From positions 1 to 64,000 of IMG/VR virus record IMGVR_UViG_3300022848_000013: a DNA stretch of 64,000 nucleotides; one strand, 5' to 3'. A program made the position numbers and the translations under genes. The notes beneath the pieces are model-generated. The model was not told the DNA's origin and searched no databases. It saw only the letters and a program-made list of their open reading frames with translations. The stretch comes from a virus. Numbering within the stretch: the first letter of the stretch is position 1; each line of letters opens with the position of its first letter. Shown one piece after another: positions 31,336 to 37,360 of this stretch.

Positions 31336-31415
31336 TGGTATCCCGCGAGGATTAGCAGCCCTCATTATTTTTCCTTGGAAGGGAAACGCCATTAAGCTAT
31401 TTAGGCGAGCGAGAC
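31336..31415 (-). tRNA. tRNA-Gly(UCC), somewhat degenerate
   Basis: Anticodon arm TTTCC-CTTCCAA-GGAAA is clear; acceptor GTCTCGC/GCGGGAT pairs with two G-U; CCA encoded; T loop lacks TTCGA. Confidence 0.6.
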
Positions 31416-31439
31416 ATATAAATGGTTAAGAGACAACTC

Positions 31440-31566
31440 TGTGATCAAATTTCTCAAAAGACTCCCCGAATTACGCATACATTTAGAGGCGCGGGGAGTA
31501 TGATAAATTGAACTGTTTAAGGTTTATCCTCTTTCGCAAACAGGGTTGCGTCATTTGATTATCACA
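31440..31566. other. 127-nt segment with nested long-range stems
   Basis: TGTGATCAAAT (31440-31450) pairs with ATTTGATTATCACA (31553-31566, three extra bases). Inside, ACTCCCCG (31461-31468) and CGGGGAGT (31492-31499) form a perfect 8-bp stem. Likely structured RNA of unknown kind. Confidence 0.45.
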
Positions 31567-31632
31567 AATAATAACGATTCGGTGAGGTAGACATTTATGA
31601 AGTCCGTCTTGTTTCCAATTCCCATCCAGACT

Positions 31633-31717
31633 TGGTGCGAACGGAGGGACTTGAACCCACACTCCTTGCGGAACCAGATCCTAAATCTGGCGCGTCTGCC
31701 GATTTCGCCACGCTCGC
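31633..31717 (-). tRNA. tRNA-Leu(UAG)
   Basis: Acceptor GCGAGCG/CGTTCGC, anticodon arm CCAGA-TTTAGGA-TCTGG, long variable arm, T loop TTCAAGT, CCA encoded. Confidence 0.9.
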
Positions 31718-31736
31718 ATAAATACAACATTTCAAA

Positions 31737-31811
31737 GCAAGTTGCCAGCTTTCACCATAGCTTCCACCATAGAGTTTGCAATCTATTTAGCGTTTTATCG
31801 CAACTGCATAA
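31737..31811 (-). tRNA. Degenerate tRNA-Cys-like relic
   Basis: Acceptor-like GCAGTTG/CAACTTGC with one extra base and a stem ATAGA/TCTAT around TTGCAAAC (8 nt, GCA inside). No T-loop consensus. Confidence 0.3.
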
Positions 31812-31934
31812 CTCAGAAAAGGTGCGGGGTTGTTGCACTTAGTCAACTATCATATACCGCGCAGAAAGTTTACGAAACAAAAAGGATTTCACGAACGTTC
31901 TTTACAGGTGGAATCGAACTAATCCCAAAGTCAT

Positions 31935-32014
31935 ATGGTCGGAAATCGGGCCATCGAATCCCGCTGAATATCGTGATCCCAAATCACGCGACCACGCCAA
32001 GCAGTCCCATTTCC
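31935..32014 (-). tRNA. tRNA-Pro(UGG)
   Basis: Anticodon arm CGTGA-TTTGGGA-TCACG; acceptor GGAAAT/ATTTCC; T loop ATTCGAT; CCA end offset. A second TTTGGGA-plus-TTCGATT fragment lies just 3' (about 31903-31930), so a partial duplicate is adjacent. Confidence 0.7.
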
Positions 32015-32025
32015 GTTAAAATGTA

Positions 32026-32100
32026 TGGTAGGAGATACGGCGTCTGAATCCGTTATCTGGACTTATGAAATCCGAAGTTTACCGCATAACTTAATCTCCC
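32026..32100 (-). tRNA. tRNA-Met/Ile2(CAU) copy 1
   Basis: Acceptor GGGAGAT/ATCTCCT, anticodon loop TTCATAA, CCA encoded; T loop ATTCAGA. Confidence 0.75.
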
Positions 32101-32187
32101 ATTTTTAAATTGGCACTAGTCTTTCCTAGATGTCAACAGAATCGTTTTGTAGCTATTCTGAAATTAAAATTTAAATAGTAGCAAAAA

Positions 32188-32265
32188 TGGTAGCGGGGGC
32201 GGCGTTCGAATCCGATGAAAGGGCTTATTCAGTAATCACATCATGATTACTGAATGAGACCCCCG
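32188..32265 (-). tRNA. tRNA-like with 11-12-bp hairpin in place of D/anticodon arms
   Basis: Acceptor CGGGGGT/GCCCCCG and a T-loop-like ATTCGAA flank a perfect stem ATTCAGTAATCA/TGATTACTGAAT (32227-32255). If the loop is ATGATGT the anticodon would be GAU. No D arm. Confidence 0.35.
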
Positions 32266-32460
32266 AGTTACCACCTTCTCTACCCTGCGATTAAAATGTT
32301 TCAAATATTTTCTATAAAATTTGTTAAATTCTGGATTATCAGACACATTTAAGATCAACGCTTTGTAGCCTCTTTTCTCGCAAAAATATCGCAAGGCGGT
32401 GTTTTTTTCTTCGAAAAACCTCGTGTAGTTATTTAACGTTTCACCATGCTTCCATATCAT
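32236..32460 (-). CDS. Hypothetical small basic protein (doubtful)
   Basis: 74 aa, starts MIWKHGETLNNYTRFFEEKN, plausible helical composition. Its 3' end overlaps the tRNA-like hairpin at 32188-32265, so the C-terminus is suspicious. Confidence 0.4.
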   Translation of the reverse strand: MIWKHGETLNNYTRFFEEKNTALRYFCEKRGYKALILNVSDNPEFNKFYRKYLKHFNRRVEKVVTRGSHSVIMM

Positions 32461-32486
32461 TTTTACTTCTACGACTACTCAACAAA

Positions 32487-32563
32487 TGGTAGCGAGTCCT
32501 AGGAATCGAACCTAGCTCTCAAGCTTATGAAACTTGAATGGTCAACCAGACCACCTGACCGCA
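32487..32563 (-). tRNA. tRNA-Met/Ile2(CAU) copy 2
   Basis: Anticodon arm CAAGT-TTCATAA-GCTTG, T arm CTAGG-TTCGATT-CCTAG, CCA encoded; acceptor pairing poor. Confidence 0.7.
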
Positions 32564-32569
32564 ATAAAT

Positions 32570-32726
32570 TGGTGCATCCAGTGGGATTCGAACCTTCTGT
32601 GTTTATTGTCGTAACACTTCCTCATGAGGTCGTGAAACTATATTAGACTTTTTAATTGTGCGTTCCTTGGGGTCTTTCACAGATCATGATCTGATCGAAC
32701 CTTGCAGCACCGTCTCGTTAAAAATG
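32570..32726. other. Stretch with partial tRNA-like fragments
   Basis: Holds a T-arm-plus-CCA fragment at its left end (GGTTCGAATCC type, about 32570-32600), a second TTCGATC fragment and palindromes CAGATCATGATCTG and CCTCATGAGG. No intact tRNA or gene seen. Confidence 0.3.
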
Positions 32727-32766
32727 TTTTGGTGGGCGAAGAGTTGTGTTCGCCTACGCACCAAAA
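32727..32766. other. Strong two-part hairpin
   Basis: TTTTGGTG pairs with CACCAAAA and, inside, GGCGAA with TTCGCC. A-rich flank on one side; could act as terminator or processing signal between tRNAs. Confidence 0.5.
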
Positions 32767-32772
32767 AATGTT

Positions 32773-32850
32773 TGGTCCTCCGTGCTGGCGTCGATCCAGC
32801 TACCTCGCTCTTATAAAGAGCTTGCTCTGCCAATCGTGAGCTAACGGAGG
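32773..32850 (-). tRNA. tRNA-Ile(UAU)
   Basis: Acceptor CCTCCGT/ACGGAGG, anticodon loop TTTATAA, CCA encoded. T loop ATCGACG slightly off consensus. Confidence 0.85.
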
Positions 32851-32863
32851 TTAGAAAATTATG

Positions 32864-32934
32864 TCTCTATAGCTGGAATCGAACCAACGAAGAGCCTTTA
32901 TCAAAGGCTTATTATACCATTTAATTATACAGAG
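32864..32934 (-). tRNA. tRNA-Ile(GAU)
   Basis: Acceptor CTCTGTA/TATAGAG, anticodon arm AGCCT-TTGATAA-AGGCT, T arm GTTGG-TTCGATT-CCAGC. Confidence 0.85.
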
Positions 32935-33040
32935 GTTGAAAATACATCCGATCAGTTTCGCGAGACTCTACATGGTAGTAATCATTGGTCGCATGAACCT
33001 TCAAACGTGCAGGCTTTATCGTTTAGATAAATTATTCAAA

Positions 33041-33119
33041 TGGTGCGTCGGGGGAATTTCGAAATCCCATGCGTCCTTTACCGTTTCAATCGGTTCGAAG
33101 CCGAAGCGGATACCAACGC
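33041..33119 (-). tRNA. Atypical tRNA-like sequence (possible Arg anticodon UCG)
   Basis: Homologue of 27431-27509. Acceptor GCGTTGG/CCGACGC with ACCA, T arm GGGA/TCCC, and hairpin TCGG-CTTCGAA-CCGA eight nt after the acceptor; a D-arm-like GAAACGGTAAAGG block lies after, not before, this hairpin. Confidence 0.5.
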
Positions 33120-33123
33120 GAAA

Positions 33124-33208
33124 TGGTGGGTGATCAGGAAATCGAATCCTGCGATCATTACGAGCGGGGTTTACAATCCCGACTGCCTCCTTAACAGTTT
33201 AATCACCC
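33124..33208 (-). tRNA. tRNA-Tyr(GUA)
   Basis: Acceptor GGGTGAT/ATCACCC, anticodon loop TTGTAAA, long variable arm as expected for Tyr, T loop TTCGATT, CCA encoded. Confidence 0.9.
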
Positions 33209-33222
33209 AAAAATCTAAAATG

Positions 33223-33293
33223 CTCCCCGTCGTGGAATCGAACCACGCCTGTCTGGGCCAAAACCAGATGTGCAACCGATACACCTACAGGGA
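33223..33293 (-). tRNA. tRNA-Gln(UUG)
   Basis: Acceptor TCCCTGT/ACGGGGA, anticodon arm TCTGG-TTTTGGC-CCAGA, T arm CGTGG-TTCGATT-CCACG. Confidence 0.9.
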
Positions 33294-33299
33294 ATAATA

Positions 33300-33555
33300 C
33301 TAAAATTTTCTAAGCGATAGAGTTAGATATCTACATCCAAAAATTAGACTTGGCTTTTGAGATCAATGGTATATTTCATTACTCTCCCATCTACGGGGAA
33401 TCTAAATTGTTAAATATTCAAAGAAATGATACGCGAAAATCAAAAAATGTTTCGAGGATGGTATAGAATTGTGTGTTATAAACACTACCGAACAGATGAA
33501 ATTCACTGAATTGTCGTCATTAAAATATTTCCAAATTATCCAAGATAAGATTAAT
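33300..33555. other. Gene-free spacer in tRNA array
   Basis: AT-rich. Contains short inverted repeats (AATTAGA / TCTAAATT around 33344-33405; TTAAATATT / AAAATATTT further right) but no intact tRNA or credible ORF. Confidence 0.3.
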
Positions 33556-33561
33556 GAAAAA

Positions 33562-33638
33562 TGGTGTGGTATATGATATTCGAAATCATCCTGTCTCTTT
33601 CACAAAGAGAAGTGCGAAACCACTACACTAATACCACC
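33562..33638 (-). tRNA. tRNA-His(GUG)
   Basis: Acceptor GTGGTAT/ATACCAC with an extra encoded G-1 as usual for His, anticodon arm TCTCT-TTGTGAA-AGAGA, T loop TTCGAAT, CCA encoded. Confidence 0.9.
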
Positions 33639-33721
33639 ATAAAAACATTCAACCCGTATGCACACATACGGATAGTTTCTAGAAACTAATAACTACACAT
33701 TGTTAAGGCAAAGTATCGAAA

Positions 33722-33808
33722 TGGCATGGCTGACGGGAATCGAACCCGCTTCCCATAAGGGACACTGCTTGAAAGGCAGGTCAGACTCTCCGACTTCTGC
33801 GCAACCAC
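33722..33808 (-). tRNA. tRNA with anticodon UUC (Glu) and long variable arm
   Basis: Acceptor GTGGTTG/CAGCCAT (wobbles), anticodon loop CTTTCAA, variable arm TCCC-TTAT-GGGA, T arm GCGGG-TTCGATT-CCCGT, discriminator G, CCA encoded. Class II arm and G73 are Ser-like, which disagrees with the Glu anticodon. Confidence 0.7.
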
Positions 33809-33825
33809 ATATAAAGTTTTTGAAA

Positions 33826-33921
33826 TGGCATGGATATAAGAAATCGAATCTTATCGTAGTCATTTCTTCCGATTTGACACAAAGGATTTGGAGTCCTTCC
33901 GGCTACCTTAGCCTTATCCAT
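33826..33921 (-). tRNA. tRNA-Trp(CCA) with very long variable region
   Basis: Acceptor ATGGATA/TATCCAT, anticodon arm AAGGA-CTCCAAA-TCCTT, T loop TTCGATT, G73, CCA encoded. About 27 nt lie between anticodon and T arms (GTCA/TGAC stem), unlike normal Trp tRNAs. Confidence 0.75.
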
Positions 33922-33947
33922 ATATAAATGTAAACGATCATTATCAA

Positions 33948-34026
33948 TGGTGGCGCAGACAGGAGTCGAACCTGTTATCCCAAAGCTTATGAGACTTGGA
34001 TTATTATTCCGTTTCACTCCCGCGAC
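33948..34026 (-). tRNA. tRNA-Met(CAU) copy 3
   Basis: Anticodon loop CTCATAA, T arm ACAGG-TTCGACT-CCTGT, CCA encoded; six of seven acceptor pairs. Confidence 0.8.
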
Positions 34027-34056
34027 AAATTGTATGGAGCCAAGACGGGGAATCGG

Positions 34057-34064
34057 GGTAAGTA
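34057..34064 (+). promoter_or_regulatory. Late-type promoter GGTAAGTA
   Basis: GGTAAGTA, 5 nt, ATG at 34070. Confidence 0.65.
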
Positions 34065-34069
34065 TTAGT

Positions 34070-34777
34070 ATGAAGATGCTCGTACCAAATATTTCAGATG
34101 TTGTTCGCGGCTCAAAAGTTCCATGCGAATGCTTAAATTGTAAGAAACCTTTTTTCGTTAGTATATCACTAGCACGAAGGGGATTGAAAGGGACAAAAAG
34201 GGTCGATTTTTGTTCCGTAGAGTGTTCACGACGAGCGAAGACTCTCACCAAGTCTATTATTTGTAAAAATTGCGGAGAAAGTCGGATTATCCAAAATAGC
34301 CAAATTGGTGATAATAATTTCTGTTCAAGGTCTTGTTCGGCAACTTTCAACAACCATTTAAGAAAAATTACTAACACTAAAACAAAAAATTGTGAGAATT
34401 GCAAAGACTCATTTTCTTTCATCGAGAGGGAAAATCCAAGAAAATTTTGTTCGCAGATTTGCACAAGAAAATATAAACAACAAGAGTTGATTAGTAATTG
34501 GAAAGATGGGTCCATCAATGGGTGGACGGGAAAGACTATCCGAATTAAAGTATTCGTAAGAAGATATCTTTTTGATAAATATGAAAACAAATGTTGTAAA
34601 TGTGGTTGGAGTCAAATTAACCCAACTAGCAAATCTATTCCTTTGGAGGTCAACCATATTGACGGTGATGCTTTGAATTGTTCTGAGGATAACCTTGAAC
34701 TAATTTGTCCAAATTGTCATAGTTTGACTCCAAACTTTAGGAGACTTAACAAGAGTGGCAAACGCAATCGATCATGA
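34070..34777 (+). CDS. Zinc-finger HNH endonuclease (homing-type, free-standing)
   Basis: 235 aa from ATG 34070. N-terminal treble-clef fingers (CECLNCKKPF..CSVEC, CKNCGESR..CSRSC, CENCKDSF..CSQIC) and a C-terminal HNH with its own zinc: CCKCGWSQ...EVNHIDGDALNCSEDNLELICPNCHS. Finger array resembles that of 29121-29987, but a different nuclease core is attached. On the plus strand inside the tRNA array with its own late promoter. The longer frame from 33947 runs through a tRNA and is rejected. Confidence 0.85.
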   Translation: MKMLVPNISDVVRGSKVPCECLNCKKPFFVSISLARRGLKGTKRVDFCSVECSRRAKTLTKSIICKNCGESRIIQNSQIGDNNFCSRSCSATFNNHLRKITNTKTKNCENCKDSFSFIERENPRKFCSQICTRKYKQQELISNWKDGSINGWTGKTIRIKVFVRRYLFDKYENKCCKCGWSQINPTSKSIPLEVNHIDGDALNCSEDNLELICPNCHSLTPNFRRLNKSGKRNRS

Positions 34778-34850
34778 GCTTCCTGTCGGTGTCGAACCGA
34801 CTTCCCCTCATTACAAGTGAGGAATTCTAGCCAGCGTGAACTAAGGAAGC
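34777..34850 (-). tRNA. tRNA-Thr(UGU)
   Basis: Acceptor GCTTCCT/AGGAAGC, anticodon loop CTTGTAA, T loop TTCGACA. Its 3' end meets the HNH stop codon. Confidence 0.9.
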
Positions 34851-34857
34851 GTAAAAA

Positions 34858-34890
34858 GTCGGCTTCTGGTTTACCAGATTACGCGAGCCG
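34858..34890. repeat. Hairpin repeat, copy 1
   Basis: GTCGGCTTCTGGTTTACCAG with inner stem TCTGG-TTTA-CCAGA and outer CGGC/GCCG-like pairing. Same element at 35093. Confidence 0.6.
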
Positions 34891-35092
34891 TTCGCAAGTT
34901 TCAAATTTACAAGTCCTAGCAACATTTTGATCGCGATTTTTGTTGTTGCTTCAACGGATTGTCAGACCTATTTCTGACCTATCAGATTCTCCGTCAGAGT
35001 CGATGTTTATTCCAGCCACCTACATACTAATCGACGAACTCTGTAGGTAAAAAAACAGGTGCAATCGGCCACTATGCGACCACGGCAAAAAT
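34891..35092. other. Spacer between hairpin repeats
   Basis: No intact tRNA or ORF. Contains a repeated TCTGACCTAT/TCAGACCTAT block and possible tRNA debris. Confidence 0.3.
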
Positions 35093-35124
35093 GTCGGCTT
35101 CTGGTTTACCAGATCATCGGGCCG
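35093..35124. repeat. Hairpin repeat, copy 2
   Basis: First 22 bases identical to copy 1; stem TCTGG-TTTA-CCAGA inside CGGC/GCCG. Confidence 0.6.
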
Positions 35125-35141
35125 AAACGATATTTAACATT

Positions 35142-35214
35142 TGGTATCCCTAGAAGGAGTCGAACCTTCCCTAGTTGCTTAGAAGGCATCTGTCCAGAAT
35201 CCGCTGGCAGGGAT
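35142..35214 (-). tRNA. tRNA-Arg(UCU)
   Basis: Acceptor ATCCCTG/TAGGGAT, anticodon loop CTTCTAA, T loop TTCGACT, CCA encoded. First tRNA of the array in transcription order. Confidence 0.9.
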
Positions 35215-35221
35215 ATTTTAA

Positions 35222-35806
35222 TTATAGAATTTTTCTACTCCATCCACCATGACCTAAGAAAGAATTTTGTGGTTTATTGATCTTAAACCCCAACTTCTTT
35301 GATTTAAACTTCTTACGGGCTGTTTTGATTAGGTCTCTTATGTCCAAGTAAGTTCTAAATGTTACCATAACCCCACGAAGAGATTCGAAGGAATGCACAT
35401 TCTTCTTAAAGAGACTCGACATCTTTTTCTTCGAATTTATCGGTAAACCATTCATTTTTGAGATGAATAAATCATCTATCTCGAATTTAGTCTTCATCAT
35501 TGAAATAAGTGAACGTATCTTTTTCACGCTACGGCACTTAGTTAAGAGATGCCAGCTATGAATCTTATTATGACAAGGGCGACAGATTCCGATTAAATCG
35601 GTCTCCAAATTCTCGAACGGAATACGGTCATATGTTATGTGGTGAACATCATGTGAAACGGTCACATCACAAATTCGACATACTTCATCCCTTTCCAATA
35701 CAATAAGCCTCTTCTTCTTCCAATCGGGAGATACTAGATATTCGTTTCTATACTCATCCCTAGTATAGTGAATTGGATATGGATTTTTCATAAAATGTGC
35801 AGACAT
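35222..35806 (-). CDS. HNH endonuclease
   Basis: 194 aa. HNH with zinc pairs: CRICDVTVSHDVHHITYDR, then ETDLIGICRPCHNKIH. Basic C-terminal half probably binds DNA. It lies next to tRNA-Arg at the upstream end of the array. ATG 35806 used; MKNPYPIHYT at 35791 is an alternative. Confidence 0.85.
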   Translation of the reverse strand: MSAHFMKNPYPIHYTRDEYRNEYLVSPDWKKKRLIVLERDEVCRICDVTVSHDVHHITYDRIPFENLETDLIGICRPCHNKIHSWHLLTKCRSVKKIRSLISMMKTKFEIDDLFISKMNGLPINSKKKMSSLFKKNVHSFESLRGVMVTFRTYLDIRDLIKTARKKFKSKKLGFKINKPQNSFLGHGGWSRKIL

Positions 35807-35825
35807 TTACATAGTCTGCTAATAT

Positions 35826-35879
35826 AATAACCATCTTAATGTTCATCAGTTTTTCAAGACATTTAGAACGATGGTTATT
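35826..35879. other. Perfect 10-bp inverted repeat
   Basis: AATAACCATC (35826-35835) and GATGGTTATT (35870-35879). A second stem GTAGAAG/CTTCTAC follows at 35885-35904. Confidence 0.45.
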
Positions 35880-35904
35880 CTATAGTAGAAGTTGATGCTT
35901 CTAC

Positions 35905-36204
35905 CCATAGATTATTACCACACAAGATCTTTTAGATCTCCTGTCAATTGGGGGCTATTCCTATTGGAACGAATCGGAAACCATTTTTCAATATGCTTTC
36001 GAGGCACAAGGTCCGATTTTCTTTATTATTGTTTTTTCGCCGTTCTTACCGCCACTAGAAGTGAACTAGGCTAACTAAGTCTTCTCAAAATGTTCTAAAA
36101 ATTGTTTTTGTTGTTTTTCTTTCAACCCCTTTACTGTCTCATATTTTTAAGAGATTGTCAAATTTTTTTTACTTTTTCTTTTTGTTTTCAGTTTTTGGTT
36201 CCTA
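35905..36204. other. Gene-free region
   Basis: No credible ORF or tRNA. A TTGACA (minus) near 36157-36162 lacks a good -10 box. A short 20-codon minus frame (QKQFLEHFEK) exists but has no ATG. Confidence 0.3.
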
Positions 36205-36233
36205 AAACAAAAAAGGGAACCTTTTGGGTTCCC
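36205..36233 (-). terminator. Rho-independent terminator
   Basis: GGGAACC/GGTTCCC 7-bp stem with 5-nt loop, followed on the minus strand by a T-rich tract (TTTTTTGTTTT). Ends the transcript of the genes from 36271 upward. Confidence 0.8.
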
Positions 36234-36270
36234 CGATTATTCGTCTACTATTAGATTATAATCAGGGATG

Positions 36271-36360
36271 TTACATAAAGAGCCATTCAGCGACACAATA
36301 ACCTAAACGACCTATAATCGGTTGCGGTTTATGCATTGTTGTGTTTGATCTTAACTTCAT
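36271..36360 (-). CDS. 29-aa peptide gene with late promoter and Shine-Dalgarno
   Basis: Codes MKLRSNTTMHKPQPII then GRLGYCVAEWLFM. AGAAGGA lies 9 nt before the ATG, and TATAAGTA (36381-36388) 20 nt upstream. The terminator follows directly. The signals around it make this tiny ORF believable; function unknown. Confidence 0.6.
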   Translation of the reverse strand: MKLRSNTTMHKPQPIIGRLGYCVAEWLFM

Positions 36361-36380
36361 CTTATATGTCCTTCTCTATT

Positions 36381-36388
36381 TACTTATA
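36381..36388 (-). promoter_or_regulatory. Late-type promoter TATAAGTA
   Basis: Upstream of the 29-aa gene; here with a normal leader and Shine-Dalgarno instead of a leaderless start. Confidence 0.6.
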
Positions 36389-36405
36389 CTTGAGTGTATC
36401 ATTTT

Positions 36406-36729
36406 TCAACTCTTTTTAATCAACATCTGAACAATATCTGGATGATCTACCAAAAATTGAGCCACTTCATCTTTAGCTGCTTCAACATAATGAATATGAC
36501 TTTTCAAAATATCCGGTCGGTTTTGATACATCGTTTGAAATTTCATTGCCGTGGTCATTGCCGACACAACAGCAATTACCGAAATAAACTCTTGAAGATT
36601 ATTAGAAACAATATCAAAAATGTTAGACCCCTGTTCCAATCCGGTTTTAAGGATCTTACCAACATTAGAAACGAGTCCCTCGTTAAAAACGGAGGACTCG
36701 TAAATTGTTCCTAGATCATCTGTGTTCAT
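36406..36729 (-). CDS. Hypothetical protein
   Basis: 107 aa, helical, with a moderately hydrophobic middle (LQEFISVIAVVSAMTTAMKF) that might be a membrane helix. GATAAGTA 7 nt before the ATG suggests late expression. Confidence 0.6.
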   Translation of the reverse strand: MNTDDLGTIYESSVFNEGLVSNVGKILKTGLEQGSNIFDIVSNNLQEFISVIAVVSAMTTAMKFQTMYQNRPDILKSHIHYVEAAKDEVAQFLVDHPDIVQMLIKKS

Positions 36730-36736
36730 TAACGAT

Positions 36737-36744
36737 TACTTATC
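36737..36744 (-). promoter_or_regulatory. Late-type promoter GATAAGTA
   Basis: 7 nt upstream of the ATG at 36729. Confidence 0.55.
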
Positions 36745-36815
36745 ATTGTGTCGTATCGTCGTCAATAATTTCTTTATCATCATCCTAGATTACCTTATTC
36801 TAGGATGGTTTGGTT

Positions 36816-37247
36816 TTAGTGATTATCGTTATTAATAATTAGTTCGCTAGTAGGTGAAAACAAAAATCTTTCTAGATCGGATTTGCTCTGAAATGCTTCG
36901 AGAGCGGTTCCCACCGATTGGTGGTCGATGTAGGTATAGTTTTTATTAGATTCGCAACCAACGGTGAAGTCGAATACTACATCACCACAATGATATGCAT
37001 CTTTAAGAATCTCGACTAACCAATTTTTAAGATTTTCGTTTCCGGTTTCCATTGCATCAACAGCAACGTAACAAATTTTGCTATAAATATCGGTAAAACT
37101 TTTATATCCCCAACCATATTCACCACTTTCGATTACAAAAGGTTCTCCATTATAATCTATCTTTGGCATTTCGATATTCGTCCCAATTGTGAGAGAATGG
37201 CTCGATGAACTATTTGTTTCGAATGTGCTGGTTCTAATTGTTTTCAT
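36816..37247 (-). CDS. Conserved phage protein (MKTIRTSTFETNSSSSHSL family)
   Basis: 143 aa. The N-terminal FETNSSSSHSLTIG signature recurs in many phage and prophage proteins of unknown function. C-terminal half alpha/beta with one Cys pair. Leaderless promoter. A hairpin ATCCTAGA/TCTAGGAT (36783-36807) lies just beyond the stop. Confidence 0.75.
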   Translation of the reverse strand: MKTIRTSTFETNSSSSHSLTIGTNIEMPKIDYNGEPFVIESGEYGWGYKSFTDIYSKICYVAVDAMETGNENLKNWLVEILKDAYHCGDVVFDFTVGCESNKNYTYIDHQSVGTALEAFQSKSDLERFLFSPTSELIINNDNH

Positions 37248-37253
37248 TTTGAT

Positions 37254-37282
37254 AAATTATCAGATTTTATAGGTTATGTCAA
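37254..37282 (-). promoter_or_regulatory. Leaderless promoter of gene 36816-37247
   Basis: TTGACA 37277-37282, 17-nt spacer, TAATTT 37254-37259, 6 nt to the ATG. Confidence 0.75.
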
Positions 37283-37360
37283 CTTATTTTATTGGTGTTG
37301 ATATTTGTGTGGAAGTGTGAACATGTTTGAAGTTTTTCAGATCTTTTGATAAATGTCAAT

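Noticed and set aside
33781-34590. 269-aa minus-strand ORF
   Set aside because: Antisense to the HNH endonuclease with clear zinc fingers, and covers two tRNAs.
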